Positions 27,630 through 36,041 of a stretch of 64,000 bases of DNA are shown here, in pieces. Origin of the DNA: Gillisella vitis (lineage in GTDB: Bacteria; Pseudomonadota; Alphaproteobacteria; Rhizobiales; Rhizobiaceae); contig WPHV01000001.1 of assembly GCA_009744235.1 (NCBI GenBank), positions 496,001 to 560,000 of the forward strand. The letters are read 5' to 3'. The first letter of the stretch is position 1, and every line of letters begins with the position of its first letter. The notes beneath the pieces are model-generated. The model had not been told where the DNA came from, ran no database searches, and saw nothing but the letters and a program-made list of their open reading frames with translations. Both the position numbers and the translations under genes were made by a program.

Positions 27630-28265
27630 TTGACCGATATTTGCATCATATTTGATTTGGACGGCACACTTGTTGACAGTGAAACCCTCTGTAATCAGGC
27701 CTTTGTTGACCTTCTGCCAGCGCTTCGAGATCCAGTGGAGATATTGGTGGAAAGATATCGCGGCAAGAAACTTGCAAGCATATTCATTGATATCGAAAAG
27801 CGAATTGGAGCTAGGCTTCCAAGCGATTTTGAAAAACACTACCGCCAGCGTGTATCTGAACTTTTCGAGTCCGATTTAAAGCCGATACCCGGCGCTATAT
27901 CCATGCTCGAGCAGGCAAACTACGCAAAGTGTATAGCCTCGAGTGGACCACCTGCAAAAATAAGACAGGCCCTAGAAATTACAGGACTTGCGCAGTATTT
28001 TGGAAAAAATATCTTCAGTTCCTACGATATAGGGACATGGAAGCCAGAGCCCGGCCTTTTCCTCCATGCAGCAAAAGCAATGGGCTTCTCGCCACATCAA
28101 TGCGGCGTCGTTGAGGATAGTGATGTTGGGATAGAAGCGGCAATCGCCGCACAGATGCGAGTATTCCACTACAGTCGAGATATCCCAAAACCCTCTCCTA
28201 CGGCGGTAACAAGAATATCCGACCTGGGCCAATTGAACGCACATATCAAACAGACTTGGCCCTGA
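27630..28265 (+). CDS. HAD-superfamily phosphatase, phosphoglucomutase-like
   Basis: This 211-residue protein has the HAD motifs: FDLDGTLVDSE (nucleophile Asp and general acid Asp), CIASSGPPAK (motif II), KPEPGLFLHAAKAMG (motif III Lys) and VVEDSDVGIEAA (motif IV). The cap type and length resemble phosphoglycolate phosphatase or beta-phosphoglucomutase. Start is TTG at 27630; the ribosome-binding site is weak. The gene is distinctly AT-richer than its surroundings, suggesting recent acquisition. It lies 35 bases before the small ATPase gene. Confidence 0.85.
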   Translation: MTDICIIFDLDGTLVDSETLCNQAFVDLLPALRDPVEILVERYRGKKLASIFIDIEKRIGARLPSDFEKHYRQRVSELFESDLKPIPGAISMLEQANYAKCIASSGPPAKIRQALEITGLAQYFGKNIFSSYDIGTWKPEPGLFLHAAKAMGFSPHQCGVVEDSDVGIEAAIAAQMRVFHYSRDIPKPSPTAVTRISDLGQLNAHIKQTWP

Positions 28266-28300
28266 ACGACCTGTGCCACTTCTTGCAAAAGAGCCTCGCC

Positions 28301-28846
28301 ATGAACCGTTTCGTCATCCTCTCCGGCTGCTCCGGCGGCGGCAAATCCACGTTGCTCTCAGCCTTGGCTGCAAAAGGCTATGCCACCATGGAAGAACCCG
28401 GCCGACGCATTGTGGCGGAGGAACAGGCCGGAGATGGCAAAGCCCTGCCCTGGATCGACATGGCCGCCTTCGCCCACCGCGCCATTGCCATGGCGCAGGA
28501 AGACCGGGAACGAGCGGCATCTCTACCCGGCTGGGTGTTCTTCGACCGCAGCCTGATCGACGCCGCCACCGCGCTGAAAGCTGCGACCGGCGATGAGACA
28601 CAATTGAACGCGCTCAAGCAACAGCACCGCTACCACGCTCGCGTTTTTCTCACCCCGCCATGGCCGGAAATTTACAGTAAGGATGCCGAGCGTCAGCATG
28701 ATCTGACCGCAGCAGAGGAAGAATATCAGCGCTTGCTCGAAGCCTATCCGGCGCTTGGATATGAGGTGATTGTGTTGCCAACAGTGAGTGTTGTGGAGCG
28801 TGTGGAGTTTGTCTTGGCAATGCTTCAGCACCCAACCGAAAGGTAA
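28301..28846 (+). CDS. Small P-loop ATPase (AAA_28-like)
   Basis: A 181-residue NTPase or kinase-like protein starting MNRFVILSGCSGGGKSTL, where GCSGGGKST is the Walker A loop. A Walker B-like stretch is GWVFFDRSLIDAA. The family (AAA_28) has no settled function. The ATG at 28301 is chosen because the truncated second copy at 29952 begins at the same codon. Upstream bases CAAAAGAG are also partly shared with that copy. It lies directly behind the HAD gene. Confidence 0.82.
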   Translation: MNRFVILSGCSGGGKSTLLSALAAKGYATMEEPGRRIVAEEQAGDGKALPWIDMAAFAHRAIAMAQEDRERAASLPGWVFFDRSLIDAATALKAATGDETQLNALKQQHRYHARVFLTPPWPEIYSKDAERQHDLTAAEEEYQRLLEAYPALGYEVIVLPTVSVVERVEFVLAMLQHPTER

Positions 28847-28896
28847 AACCGGTTTTGGGTGATGGTCAGGATATTTTTGCCCGACTGGGCTTATTC

Positions 28897-29382
28897 TTAC
28901 GCATCCGGATTGGTGCTGTGGGCGTTTCGCTGGCTGGCGAGGAACTCTCGCCCGCGCCGAAGGGCAACCCCCGGATCGGACCCACGGTGATATTCCTCAA
29001 GGATGATCTGGGTAATCTGTTGGCGCACCTCGCTTCTGCCCAGGTCTGCCCCGTCGGCCACGGAACTCTCTTGCGGATTGAGCAACCGGCGGGCGTCCTC
29101 CAGCCGATGTTGAAGATTGGTGGCGGCGTCGAGCAGCATATGGTCCATCTCGTCGCCCGGCTCCGGCATATCCTCCGGTCTCAGTCGGAAGTGCTGCGGT
29201 GGCGAAAGATGGTCCCCGGAGGGGACTGGACCGTCTTCCCCCGTCTTCTGCCTGTAGCGCAGCACCAGCGCCAGCACGGTCGCCACGAAAACCGGTGGCA
29301 CGACGATAACAAGAGCTTTCACCCAATCGGATGTCGATTGCCACGTATCGAAAAGATCAGCCCAGAAATTGTAATCCGCCAT
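28897..29382 (-). CDS. Hypothetical single-pass membrane protein
   Basis: The 161-residue product has one strong membrane helix (ALVIVVPPVFVATVLALVL, about residues 23-41) close to the N-terminus and a charged, soluble remainder rich in Arg, Glu and Gln. GGAGG lies nine bases before the ATG at 29382; a longer start at 29418 is possible. I recognise no family. It is convergent with the small ATPase gene and has a perfect 12-bp hairpin just upstream at 29413-29440. Confidence 0.6.
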   Translation of the reverse strand: MADYNFWADLFDTWQSTSDWVKALVIVVPPVFVATVLALVLRYRQKTGEDGPVPSGDHLSPPQHFRLRPEDMPEPGDEMDHMLLDAATNLQHRLEDARRLLNPQESSVADGADLGRSEVRQQITQIILEEYHRGSDPGVALRRGREFLASQRNAHSTNPDA

Positions 29383-29412
29383 TGTCCATTCCTCCCACGC
29401 TTGAAAACGAGC

Positions 29413-29440
29413 GATCACCAGAGAACTGTCTCTGGTGATC
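29413..29440. repeat. Perfect hairpin, 12-bp stem and 4-base loop
   Basis: GATCACCAGAGA and TCTCTGGTGATC are exact complements around the loop ACTG. On the minus strand it is followed by CGCTCGTTTTC and then the ribosome-binding site of the membrane-protein gene, so it could act as a leader hairpin or as a terminator of upstream transcription. Confidence 0.6.
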
Positions 29441-29565
29441 GGGGAGTTCGTAAGCCGGTAAAAAAACGACCGCCTCGACCTTTAAGCCGAAGCTCTGGAC
29501 ATACGCCGAGGCCTCCCCGACCATAGAGAATGGTAGAGAGCGAACCGTATAGACACAGTTCACCA

Positions 29566-29591
29566 CCTCAGCCACAAACCTATGGCTGAGG
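29566..29591. repeat. Hairpin, 9-bp stem
   Basis: CCTCAGCCA and TGGCTGAGG pair exactly across the eight-base loop CAAACCTA. No T-run follows on either strand. Confidence 0.5.
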
Positions 29592-29817
29592 GGTGTCATT
29601 TTAACGATCGACACTGACCGTTTTTAACCGGGGTTACGACGCCCCAAGACCGGCTCGTTACAACCGATCTCACCCTTGTCTTAGCGCATAACGAGTGAGA
29701 AGGAAAAGAGGGGTTGGTGCGATTTTGAGCGGGGGAAATCGGTGGCGTTGTGCGTGGCGTTTACCCCCTGTGTCCTGCCGGACTTGGCCCTTCGCATGGC
29801 TCCGGGCGTTCGTCAGT

Positions 29818-29842
29818 ACAATCGATCCACTGGATCGATTGT
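29818..29842. repeat. 25-bp palindrome with 1-base centre
   Basis: ACAATCGATCCA and TGGATCGATTGT are exact complements separated by one C. Symmetry and length fit a protein-binding operator, or a recombination site, better than a terminator. Confidence 0.55.
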
Positions 29843-29860
29843 TTGGCTGCGCCGACCCTT

Positions 29861-29906
29861 CCTCACCTCACCTCAAGGGAGGAGATCGGATGATAGGGCA
29901 GAGGGG
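29861..29906. repeat. Fragment of family 1 palindromic repeat
   Basis: CACCTCAAGGGAGGAGATCGG followed by GGGCAGAGGGG resembles one half of the elements at 13301 and 26438. The opposite arm is missing, so this is a degraded or partial copy. Confidence 0.5.
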
Positions 29907-29951
29907 ATATCTTGCACCAAGGGCCACCATCCCAAGCCAAAAGAATTCCCC

Positions 29952-30008
29952 ATGAACCGTGTCGTCATCCTGTCCGGCTGCTCCGGCGGCGGCAAATCCA
30001 CGTTGCTC
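29952..30008 (+). pseudogene. Truncated copy of the small ATPase gene
   Basis: The 57 bases from the ATG encode MNRVVILSGCSGGGKSTLL and differ at only two positions from the start of the ATPase gene at 28301-28357. The similarity ends exactly where the stop codon of the LysR gene lies on the other strand. Beyond it the frame continues into sequence antisense to LysR with no resemblance to the ATPase. This is the remnant of a duplication or of a rearrangement that removed the rest of a second copy. Confidence 0.85.
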
Positions 30009-30897
30009 ATGGCTTGCGGCGCAGATGATCAACCAGTGCGGCCAGTTTGGGGGCCATGTTGCGGCGACTGGGATAGTAGAGATAAAAACCTTGAAAGCGC
30101 GGGGAATAATCCTCCAACAGCGGCACAAGCTGGTTTTGCTCGATCAAGGTACGGAAACTTTCCTCCATCCCAAAAGTGATACCGGCTCCGGCCACCGCCA
30201 GGTTAATCATCAAGGCCATGTCATTACTGGTGATATTGGGGGCAACATCAACGCTGAACTCCTGCCCATTTTCAGCAAACTCCCAACGATAAGGTGCCAT
30301 CCTCGGCGACGGACGCCAGCCGATACACCGATGATCCGCCAGTTCACGAGGATGCGAAGGCACAGCAAACCGCTCAAGATAGTGGGGCGCGCACACGGCC
30401 AGCTGCCGCTGATCCCCAGACACCCGCAGCGCAATCATGTCCTGCGAAATCACTTCGCCAAGCCGCACGCCGGCATCATAGCCCTCAGTGACAATATCGA
30501 ATTCCTCATCCGTGACAGTCACATCAAGCTGAATCTCCGGATATTTTTCCAAAAACCCTGCCAGCAATGGGCCGGAGAGAAACCGGTTGGCAATGGAGGA
30601 AACAGCAAGCCGCAGTTGACCACGCGGGCGCTCACTCAGATCCGCCGCCCGCTCCACCGCCGCCCGCATTTCGGCAAGTGCTGGTGCGACCTCTTCATAA
30701 AGCCGCTCGCCCGCTTCCGTCAGATTCACGCTGCGGGTCGTGCGTAGCACAAGCGCAATGCCCAAACGCTCTTCAAGGCGGTTCAAAGTCTGGCTAACGG
30801 CAGAGCGCGTGACCCCCATGCGATCGGCAACGGCGCGAAAATTCTTCTCTTCGGCAATCAGCAAAAACACAGAAAGCGCGTTCAGATCCAGCAGCAT
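30007..30897 (-). CDS. LysR-family transcriptional regulator
   Basis: A 296-residue regulator with an N-terminal winged helix-turn-helix (LNALSVFLLIAEEKNFRAVADRMGVTRSAVSQTLNRLEERLG) and a periplasmic-binding-like effector domain (RGQLRLAVSSIANRFLSGPLLAGFLEKYPEIQLDVTV). It is divergent from the SDR gene, the usual position for a LysR regulator that controls it; the 118-base gap is AT-rich but I found no clear T-N11-A operator. Its last codons overlap the truncated ATPase copy on the opposite strand. Confidence 0.93.
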   Translation of the reverse strand: MLLDLNALSVFLLIAEEKNFRAVADRMGVTRSAVSQTLNRLEERLGIALVLRTTRSVNLTEAGERLYEEVAPALAEMRAAVERAADLSERPRGQLRLAVSSIANRFLSGPLLAGFLEKYPEIQLDVTVTDEEFDIVTEGYDAGVRLGEVISQDMIALRVSGDQRQLAVCAPHYLERFAVPSHPRELADHRCIGWRPSPRMAPYRWEFAENGQEFSVDVAPNITSNDMALMINLAVAGAGITFGMEESFRTLIEQNQLVPLLEDYSPRFQGFYLYYPSRRNMAPKLAALVDHLRRKP

Positions 30898-31015
30898 TGG
30901 TTATTTTTTCTTTCCAAAATGTCAATCAATAGACAGCTTATCACAACAATGATGCTGATCTATCTTTTTGCCAACAGCAAAACGGCTGTTTGACGCAAGA
31001 GAAGGAAACATCGCC

Positions 31016-31741
31016 ATGTCTTTCAACAAGGTCGTTCTGATCACCGGTGCATCCAGCGGCATTGGTGCCGCCATTTCCCGCAAATTGGCCGCAGCCGGAG
31101 CAAAGGTTATGCTCGGCGCACGCCGTACCGACCGTCTGAGCGCACTTGCACAGGAGATCGAAGCCGCAGGTGGAGAGGTTCTCACCCGCCGCCTGGATGT
31201 TACAGACCGCGTCGATGTTGCCGCTTTTGCAGAAGCTGCGCGGCTTGCCTGGGGGCGCGTTGACGTGATCGTTAACAATGCGGGCATTATGCCGCTATCG
31301 CTCATGGCCTCCATGAAAGTGGATGAGTGGGACCGGATGATTGACGTGAACATCAAGGGCGTGTTGCACGGCATTGCCGCCGTGCTGCCGGGCATGACAG
31401 ATCGCGGCTCTGGCCATATCATCAACATCGCATCGATTGGCGCATTGGCGGTTTCGCCAACAGCCGCGGTCTATTGCGCCACCAAATTTGCAGTGCGGGC
31501 GATTTCCGACGGTTTGCGGCAAGAGTGCCAGAACATCCGCGTGACCTGCATCCACCCCGGCGTGGTGGAAAGCGAACTGGCCGATACCATCACCGACCCG
31601 ATCGCCGCAGACGCGATGAAAGCCTACCGGGCCATCGCCCTGCAACCAGACGCCATTGCCCGCGCCGTGCTCTATGCCATCGAACAGCCTGATGATGTTG
31701 ATGTGAATGAAATTGTCGTGCGCCCCACCCGTGCGGCATAG
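31016..31741 (+). CDS. Short-chain dehydrogenase/reductase
   Basis: A 241-residue NAD(P)-dependent oxidoreductase of the classical SDR type: cofactor motif TGASSGIGAA, NNAGI, catalytic Ser in NIASIGALAVSP and YCATK as the Tyr-x3-Lys pair. The Arg after the first strand (GARRTDR) favours NADP. The ATG at 31016 follows AAGGAAAC. Substrate is unknown. Likely controlled by the divergent LysR protein and co-transcribed with the Atu4866-type gene eight bases downstream. Confidence 0.93.
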   Translation: MSFNKVVLITGASSGIGAAISRKLAAAGAKVMLGARRTDRLSALAQEIEAAGGEVLTRRLDVTDRVDVAAFAEAARLAWGRVDVIVNNAGIMPLSLMASMKVDEWDRMIDVNIKGVLHGIAAVLPGMTDRGSGHIINIASIGALAVSPTAAVYCATKFAVRAISDGLRQECQNIRVTCIHPGVVESELADTITDPIAADAMKAYRAIALQPDAIARAVLYAIEQPDDVDVNEIVVRPTRAA

Positions 31742-31749
31742 AGAGCGCC

Positions 31750-31995
31750 ATGCCCCATCAAAACCATGCATTTTCGGGCCTGTGGATCACCGCAGATGGC
31801 CATATCAGCCACGAACTTCTGCCAAATGGACGCTATGACGAGGCCCGAGGCGATCGCAAAAGTGCTTATCAGGGCAGCTACGTCATGACCGGCAATCACA
31901 TAGATTACCGGGACGACACCGGATTTACCGCAGATGGCGACTTTATTGACGGCGTCTTGCACCATGCCGGCATGATCTTGTATCGCCAGCTGTAA
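31750..31995 (+). CDS. Atu4866-domain small protein
   Basis: An 81-residue protein that matches the Atu4866 family by its pattern FSGLWITADGHISHELLPNGRYDEARG...YQGSYVMTGNHIDYRDDTGFTADG. Members are small beta-barrel-like proteins of unknown function, often next to oxidoreductases with a LysR regulator, as here. No signal peptide. The spacing to the SDR stop codon (eight bases) suggests one transcript. Confidence 0.85.
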   Translation: MPHQNHAFSGLWITADGHISHELLPNGRYDEARGDRKSAYQGSYVMTGNHIDYRDDTGFTADGDFIDGVLHHAGMILYRQL

Positions 31996-32069
31996 GGCGA
32001 GCAAACAGCGCGATATAACGGTGGTCGTCGATCTATATTCATAGGATGCGCATGTCTATTGAATGAAAA

Positions 32070-32097
32070 CAGCCGCAAAGCTTCCACTTTGCGGCTG
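32070..32097 (-). terminator. Terminator of the minCDE operon
   Basis: CAGCCGCAAAG and CTTTGCGGCTG form an 11-bp stem around CTTCCA. On the minus strand GTTTTCATT follows. It lies 52 bases past the minE stop codon. Confidence 0.75.
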
Positions 32098-32148
32098 AAA
32101 AATCTCATATCGGCTTCAGGCCAGCCACACCGGCCAGCCCTCACCCCA

Positions 32149-32409
32149 TCAAGCCGCCAAGGCTTGAGCATCCCGTGGAATTTCCACATCGATCTCCAGG
32201 ATCGACACGTGCTCGTCACGGTCAACCTTGATGCGGACCTTGTCGGCATCGACTTGGACGTGCTTGGAAATCACGGCCAGGATTTCCTCGCGCAGGATGG
32301 CGACGAGGTCGGAGCCTTGGGCGGCGCGTTCGTGGGCGAGAAGGACTTGCAGCCGTTCGCGCGCCATCGGCGCCGAGGTTGGCCTGCGGAATAGGTTGAA
32401 GATGCTCAT
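32149..32409 (-). CDS. minE: Cell division topological specificity factor MinE
   Basis: MinE makes MinD oscillate so that the division septum forms at the right place. The 86-residue protein begins with an amphipathic membrane-binding segment (MSIFNLFRR) followed by the MinD-stimulating helix ([16 protein letters not shown]) and a C-terminal dimerisation part. Its ATG overlaps the minD stop codon by four bases. Confidence 0.97.
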   Translation of the reverse strand: MSIFNLFRRPTSAPMARERLQVLLAHERAAQGSDLVAILREEILAVISKHVQVDADKVRIKVDRDEHVSILEIDVEIPRDAQALAA

Positions 32410-33221
32410 GCGGCCCTCCGTGCGAAAATCTTGCCGAACAGGCCACGCTTTTCCTCGGGCATGGAAACCGGAATTTCCTCACCGGCCAGACGGCGGGCAG
32501 CTTCGAAATAGGCCTGGGCAGGAAGGCTTTTAGCATCGGCCAGCGTCACCGGCGCGCCAATATTGGAGGCTTTCAGCACATCCATGCTTTCCGGGATAAT
32601 GCCGAGCAGCGGGATGGAGAGGATTTCCAGGACGTCCTCGACCTTCAGCATATCGCCGCGCTGGGCGCGGACGGCATCGTAACGGGTCAGCAGCAGGTGC
32701 TTTTCCATCCGCTCGCCGCGCTCGGCCTTCAGGGTCTTCGAATCCAGCAGGCCGATGATTCGGTCCGAATCGCGCACCGAAGACACTTCGGGATTGGTGA
32801 CGACCACGGCGACATCGGCGTGGCGCATGGCCAGCGTCGCACCGCGTTCAATCCCGGCCGGGCTATCGCAGATCACCCAGTCGAAATGCTTTTTCAGCTC
32901 GGTAATTACCCATTCCACGCCTTCGGGCGTCAGATTGTCCTTGTCGCGGGTTTGCGAGGCCGGCAGCAGGTACAGCGTATCGACCCGCTTGTCGCGGATC
33001 AGCGCCTGCGGCAGCTTAGCATCGCCCTGGATGACATTGACGAGATCGTAGACCACCCGGCGCTCGGCACCCATGACCAGATCGAGATTGCGCAGACCGA
33101 CATCAAAATCGATGACGACAACCTTGTCGCCGCGCTGGGCAAGTGCCGCACCAAGGGCAGCCGTGGAGGTCGTCTTGCCGACGCCGCCCTTGCCTGATGT
33201 CACAACGATGACCTTCCCCAT
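32406..33221 (-). CDS. minD: Septum site-determining ATPase MinD
   Basis: A 271-residue ParA/MinD-type ATPase with deviant Walker [19 protein letters not shown] and [10 protein letters not shown], and a C-terminal amphipathic membrane-targeting helix ([14 protein letters not shown]). It recruits MinC to the membrane away from the division site. It follows minC by 132 bases. Confidence 0.98.
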   Translation of the reverse strand: MGKVIVVTSGKGGVGKTTSTAALGAALAQRGDKVVVIDFDVGLRNLDLVMGAERRVVYDLVNVIQGDAKLPQALIRDKRVDTLYLLPASQTRDKDNLTPEGVEWVITELKKHFDWVICDSPAGIERGATLAMRHADVAVVVTNPEVSSVRDSDRIIGLLDSKTLKAERGERMEKHLLLTRYDAVRAQRGDMLKVEDVLEILSIPLLGIIPESMDVLKASNIGAPVTLADAKSLPAQAYFEAARRLAGEEIPVSMPEEKRGLFGKIFARRAA

Positions 33222-33353
33222 TTCATTCTCCTGTCTTTCGCCGCATGCGGCACAAGCTTCGGGTCGCGCTGGACCAAATTTCCAGCGTATTAAACGTCAA
33301 CTTTAACCAGCGGAGTCGGCGTCAAGCTGACGTCCGCACGGCTCAAACCAGCA

Positions 33354-34154
33354 TCAGGCCATTTTTTCAGCCTTGATGACATCGTCTTCCAGCCAGAGCT
33401 GGACAGGCTTGCCCAGCAATTCCGGCGGCATGTCCTCGGCCATCTTGTAGATGCCGTCGATGGCCAGCAGCTCGGCCTCCATCTTGCGGCAGAAAATCCG
33501 CGCCGATGCATTGCCAACCGATCCCGCCATCGCCCGGCCCCGCAAGGCGCCGTAGATATGGATCGACCCACCGGCAATGATTTCAGCGCCTGAGGCAACC
33601 GAGCCGATCACCGTCACATCGCCTTCGGTGAAAATCACCGACTGGCCAGAGCGCACCGGCTCACGCAGCAGCAAGGATTGCACCACGGAACGGGCCTGCG
33701 GCGCGGTCATCACCGCCTGGGGTGTTTCAGTCTCGCTGCTCTCGTCGGTCTTGCCGGAGGCTTTCGTGGCTTTACCAGTCTTTTTCTTGTCTTCGGCCGG
33801 TGATGATTCAGGCTCGGCCTTCGGCACGTCAACATCGGACACCGGACGGCCACCCTTGAGGATCGGCGGCATGCCGCGTTCCACCATCGAGGGGCGCGCG
33901 CCTTCCAGACCCATAATGCTGACATTGCGGCTGGACAGCTCGGCGATCAGTGCCTTCAGCTCATCCCGGCTGATCGCCAGTTCCGCCACATCCAGAACCA
34001 CCGGACGGCCAAGGAAGAACCCGGCTGAGCGCGAGGCCAGATCGTCCAGCCTTTCCAGCCAGTTATCGACCGGCAGGTCCGGTGAAAGCACCACCGCCAG
34101 AAACGAGCGGCCTTTGATGCGGATTGAGCGGGGTTCTGTTAGCACTTCGGTCAT
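33354..34154 (-). CDS. minC: Septum site-determining protein MinC
   Basis: MinC blocks FtsZ polymerisation. The 266-residue protein has the N-terminal MinC domain (RIKGRSFLAVVLSPDLPVDNWL), a long Lys/Glu/Ser/Thr-rich linker (about residues 112-147, PKAEPESSPAEDKKKTGKAT) and the C-terminal beta-helix domain that binds MinD (RSGQSVIFTEGDVTVIGSVASGAEIIAGGSIHIYG). The linker is longer than in enteric MinC. The ATG at 34154 is preferred, although its ribosome-binding site is weak; a TTG at 34202 would overlap the CtrA box upstream. Confidence 0.95.
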   Translation of the reverse strand: MTEVLTEPRSIRIKGRSFLAVVLSPDLPVDNWLERLDDLASRSAGFFLGRPVVLDVAELAISRDELKALIAELSSRNVSIMGLEGARPSMVERGMPPILKGGRPVSDVDVPKAEPESSPAEDKKKTGKATKASGKTDESSETETPQAVMTAPQARSVVQSLLLREPVRSGQSVIFTEGDVTVIGSVASGAEIIAGGSIHIYGALRGRAMAGSVGNASARIFCRKMEAELLAIDGIYKMAEDMPPELLGKPVQLWLEDDVIKAEKMA

Positions 34155-34195
34155 CTTTATGAACAAATCGTTGAGATGGTTTACGGCTGATTTGG

Positions 34196-34210
34196 TTAAC
34201 AAAAGGTTAA
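34196..34210 (-). promoter_or_regulatory. Perfect CtrA full box upstream of minC
   Basis: TTAACAAAAGGTTAA matches TTAA-N7-TTAA exactly, 42 bases before the minC start codon. Control of minCD by CtrA has been reported in Sinorhizobium meliloti, which supports this site. Confidence 0.7.
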
Positions 34211-34330
34211 CGCAGCTCTTTAATCCGTTAAGACAACCGATATGGATGATGCTAATTGGCTATAATATTCAAATCGTTAGAAAATAAATCTTGCGGTTGC
34301 ACGCAAATGTCACTCACGCGTGCAATGCAA

Positions 34331-34355
34331 AAAGCCCGGCGCAAGGCCGGGCTTT
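34331..34355 (-). terminator. Terminator of livK
   Basis: AAAGCCCGGC and GCCGGGCTTT form a ten-bp stem around GCAAG; on the minus strand TTTTTGC follows. It lies 28 bases after the livK stop codon. Confidence 0.85.
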
Positions 34356-34383
34356 CCTAAGCTATCAACAAAGCTGATCGAAA

Positions 34384-35499
34384 TCAGTTTTCGAAGTAGG
34401 AATACTTGCCGTCAGGGCCTTTCTTCCAGGTGTACATCACGTAGTCGGGACGGGTGATGTCGCCCTTGGCGTCAAAGCCGATCGAACCGATAACGGTCGT
34501 GAACGGCCCCTTGGCCTTCATGGTTTCAGCAACCTTTTCAGCATCGGTGGAACCGGCAGCCTTGGCAGCGTCTGCAATGATCTGCAGGGCGGCATAGGAG
34601 TAGAGCGTGTAAGCTTCTGGCTCAAAACCAGCGTCGCGGAACTTCTTGACGACGTCCTTGGCGTTCGGGTTGTTACGTGGATCCGGCGGGAAGGTCATCA
34701 GCGTTCCATTGACGGCGTCGCCAGCAATCGAAGCCAGTTCGTTGGAGGTGATGCCGTCGCCGGACATCATCGGCGCCTTGACGCCCTGGTCAGCCATCTG
34801 ACGCAGGATCAGGCCAGCTTCCGTGTGCAGACCGCCGTAATAAACGATGCCGACACCAGCTTCCTTCATCTTGGCGATCAGGGCCGAATAGTCCTTTTCA
34901 CCAGGGGTGATGCCTTCGTAGATGACTTCCTTGACGCCCAGACCATTCATGGCCTTCTTGGTTTCGTCGGCAAGGCCCTGACCGTAAGGGGTCTTGTCAT
35001 GCACGACAGCAACCTTCACGCCCTTGAACTTTTCGGCAATGTATTTGCCGGCAACAGCGCCCTGCTGGTCATCACGACCGCAGGTGCGGAACGTGTTCCA
35101 CATGCCGCGTTCGGTGAATTTCGGATTGGTGGAGGCTGGCGTGATCTGCAAAATGCCATTTTCGGCATACACGTCCGAAGCCGGGATCGATACGCCCGAG
35201 TTGAAGTGGCCGATCACATATTTGACGCCATCGGCGACGAATTTGTTGGCAACGGAAACGCCCTGCTTGGCATCCGACACGTCGTCGCCGAGCACGATCT
35301 TGATCTTTTCGCCATTGATGCCGCCGGCTGCGTTGATATCGGCAGCGGCCTGTTCGGCACCCTTCTGGAGCTGTGCGCCGAAAGCAGCGTTCGGGCCTGT
35401 CAGGGGACCGCCGACACCGACGATGATGTCAGCCCAGGCGGTGCCGCTGAAGGCAACCATGGCTGTCAGCGCCACGGCTGAAAGAAGCGACTTCTTCAT
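34384..35499 (-). CDS. livK: Branched-chain amino-acid ABC transporter substrate-binding protein
   Basis: A 371-residue periplasmic receptor (LivK/BraC type) with a signal peptide (residues 1-22, ending GTAWAD). Type I fold landmarks are [28 protein letters not shown]-like [26 protein letters not shown] and FPPDPRNNP. The ATG at 35499 has GGGAG seven bases upstream. It lies 135 bases after the DUF6867 gene at the end of the liv operon and may have its own promoter, since binding proteins are needed in excess. Confidence 0.94.
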   Translation of the reverse strand: MKKSLLSAVALTAMVAFSGTAWADIIVGVGGPLTGPNAAFGAQLQKGAEQAAADINAAGGINGEKIKIVLGDDVSDAKQGVSVANKFVADGVKYVIGHFNSGVSIPASDVYAENGILQITPASTNPKFTERGMWNTFRTCGRDDQQGAVAGKYIAEKFKGVKVAVVHDKTPYGQGLADETKKAMNGLGVKEVIYEGITPGEKDYSALIAKMKEAGVGIVYYGGLHTEAGLILRQMADQGVKAPMMSGDGITSNELASIAGDAVNGTLMTFPPDPRNNPNAKDVVKKFRDAGFEPEAYTLYSYAALQIIADAAKAAGSTDAEKVAETMKAKGPFTTVIGSIGFDAKGDITRPDYVMYTWKKGPDGKYSYFEN

Positions 35500-35633
35500 T
35501 CTGATACTCCCAGTTTTTAGGGCGGGCTTCATTCGATCCCCCGCGCAACACCCACCTAGATTGCGCCGGAAAACTCTTCCACTCTTTATTATTGCAATTT
35601 CCCCGGCCATCAGAGGCGAGAAAGACGGTGCTG

Positions 35634-35987
35634 TCAATCTTTCTTCTTCCAGGAAAGTGGGGAAGTTTTTTCATAGAGCCAGTAATAGTTACCGGCCATC
35701 TGGCGAGTGCGTCGCTGGCGGAAACCGACCATCGAAAACACCAGCAGAACGACAAAATCCATCGCGTAAAGACCGAGATCCAGCATCGGCCCTGCGAACA
35801 GCGCATGGTGGAGAAACCGCATGACCAGCGCCAGCAGCAGCGTGTAGATCACCACCCGGCCATAGCCTTCCCAGTTTTCGGCAACGGCCTTGCCGGTGCG
35901 CCATGCGGTCCAGAAACCGAGCAGCACCACGAGGAAACGCAGCACCATCCGCACCTGGTCATCCGTATCGAAAAACAAACCCTGCAT
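35634..35987 (-). CDS. DUF6867 small membrane protein of the liv operon
   Basis: A 117-residue protein with three hydrophobic segments (about residues 15-30, 44-62 and 67-87) and a basic C-terminus ([17 protein letters not shown]). It is found in the same position, between livF and livK, in many rhizobia. No function is known; by context it could be an auxiliary part of the branched-chain amino-acid importer. Confidence 0.8.
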   Translation of the reverse strand: MQGLFFDTDDQVRMVLRFLVVLLGFWTAWRTGKAVAENWEGYGRVVIYTLLLALVMRFLHHALFAGPMLDLGLYAMDFVVLLVFSMVGFRQRRTRQMAGNYYWLYEKTSPLSWKKKD

Positions 35988-36041
35988 GTCTTTTCCCCTC
36001 CGGGGTCTTTTTATCCGCAGTTTATCGGCATGGCACGGCGA

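Larger units (their letters stand above)
29383..29951. other. Gene-free stretch with several perfect inverted repeats
   Basis: Nearly 570 bases carry no convincing coding frame. They contain a 12-bp stem hairpin (29413-29440), a nine-bp stem hairpin (29566-29591), a 25-bp palindrome (29818-29842) and a piece of the family 1 repeat (29861-29906). The stretch ends at a truncated copy of the neighbouring ATPase gene. Confidence 0.6.

Noticed and set aside
29357..29614. 85-codon minus-strand frame upstream of the membrane-protein gene
   Set aside because: It overlaps the start of that gene and crosses a perfect hairpin; no motif or ribosome-binding site supports it.
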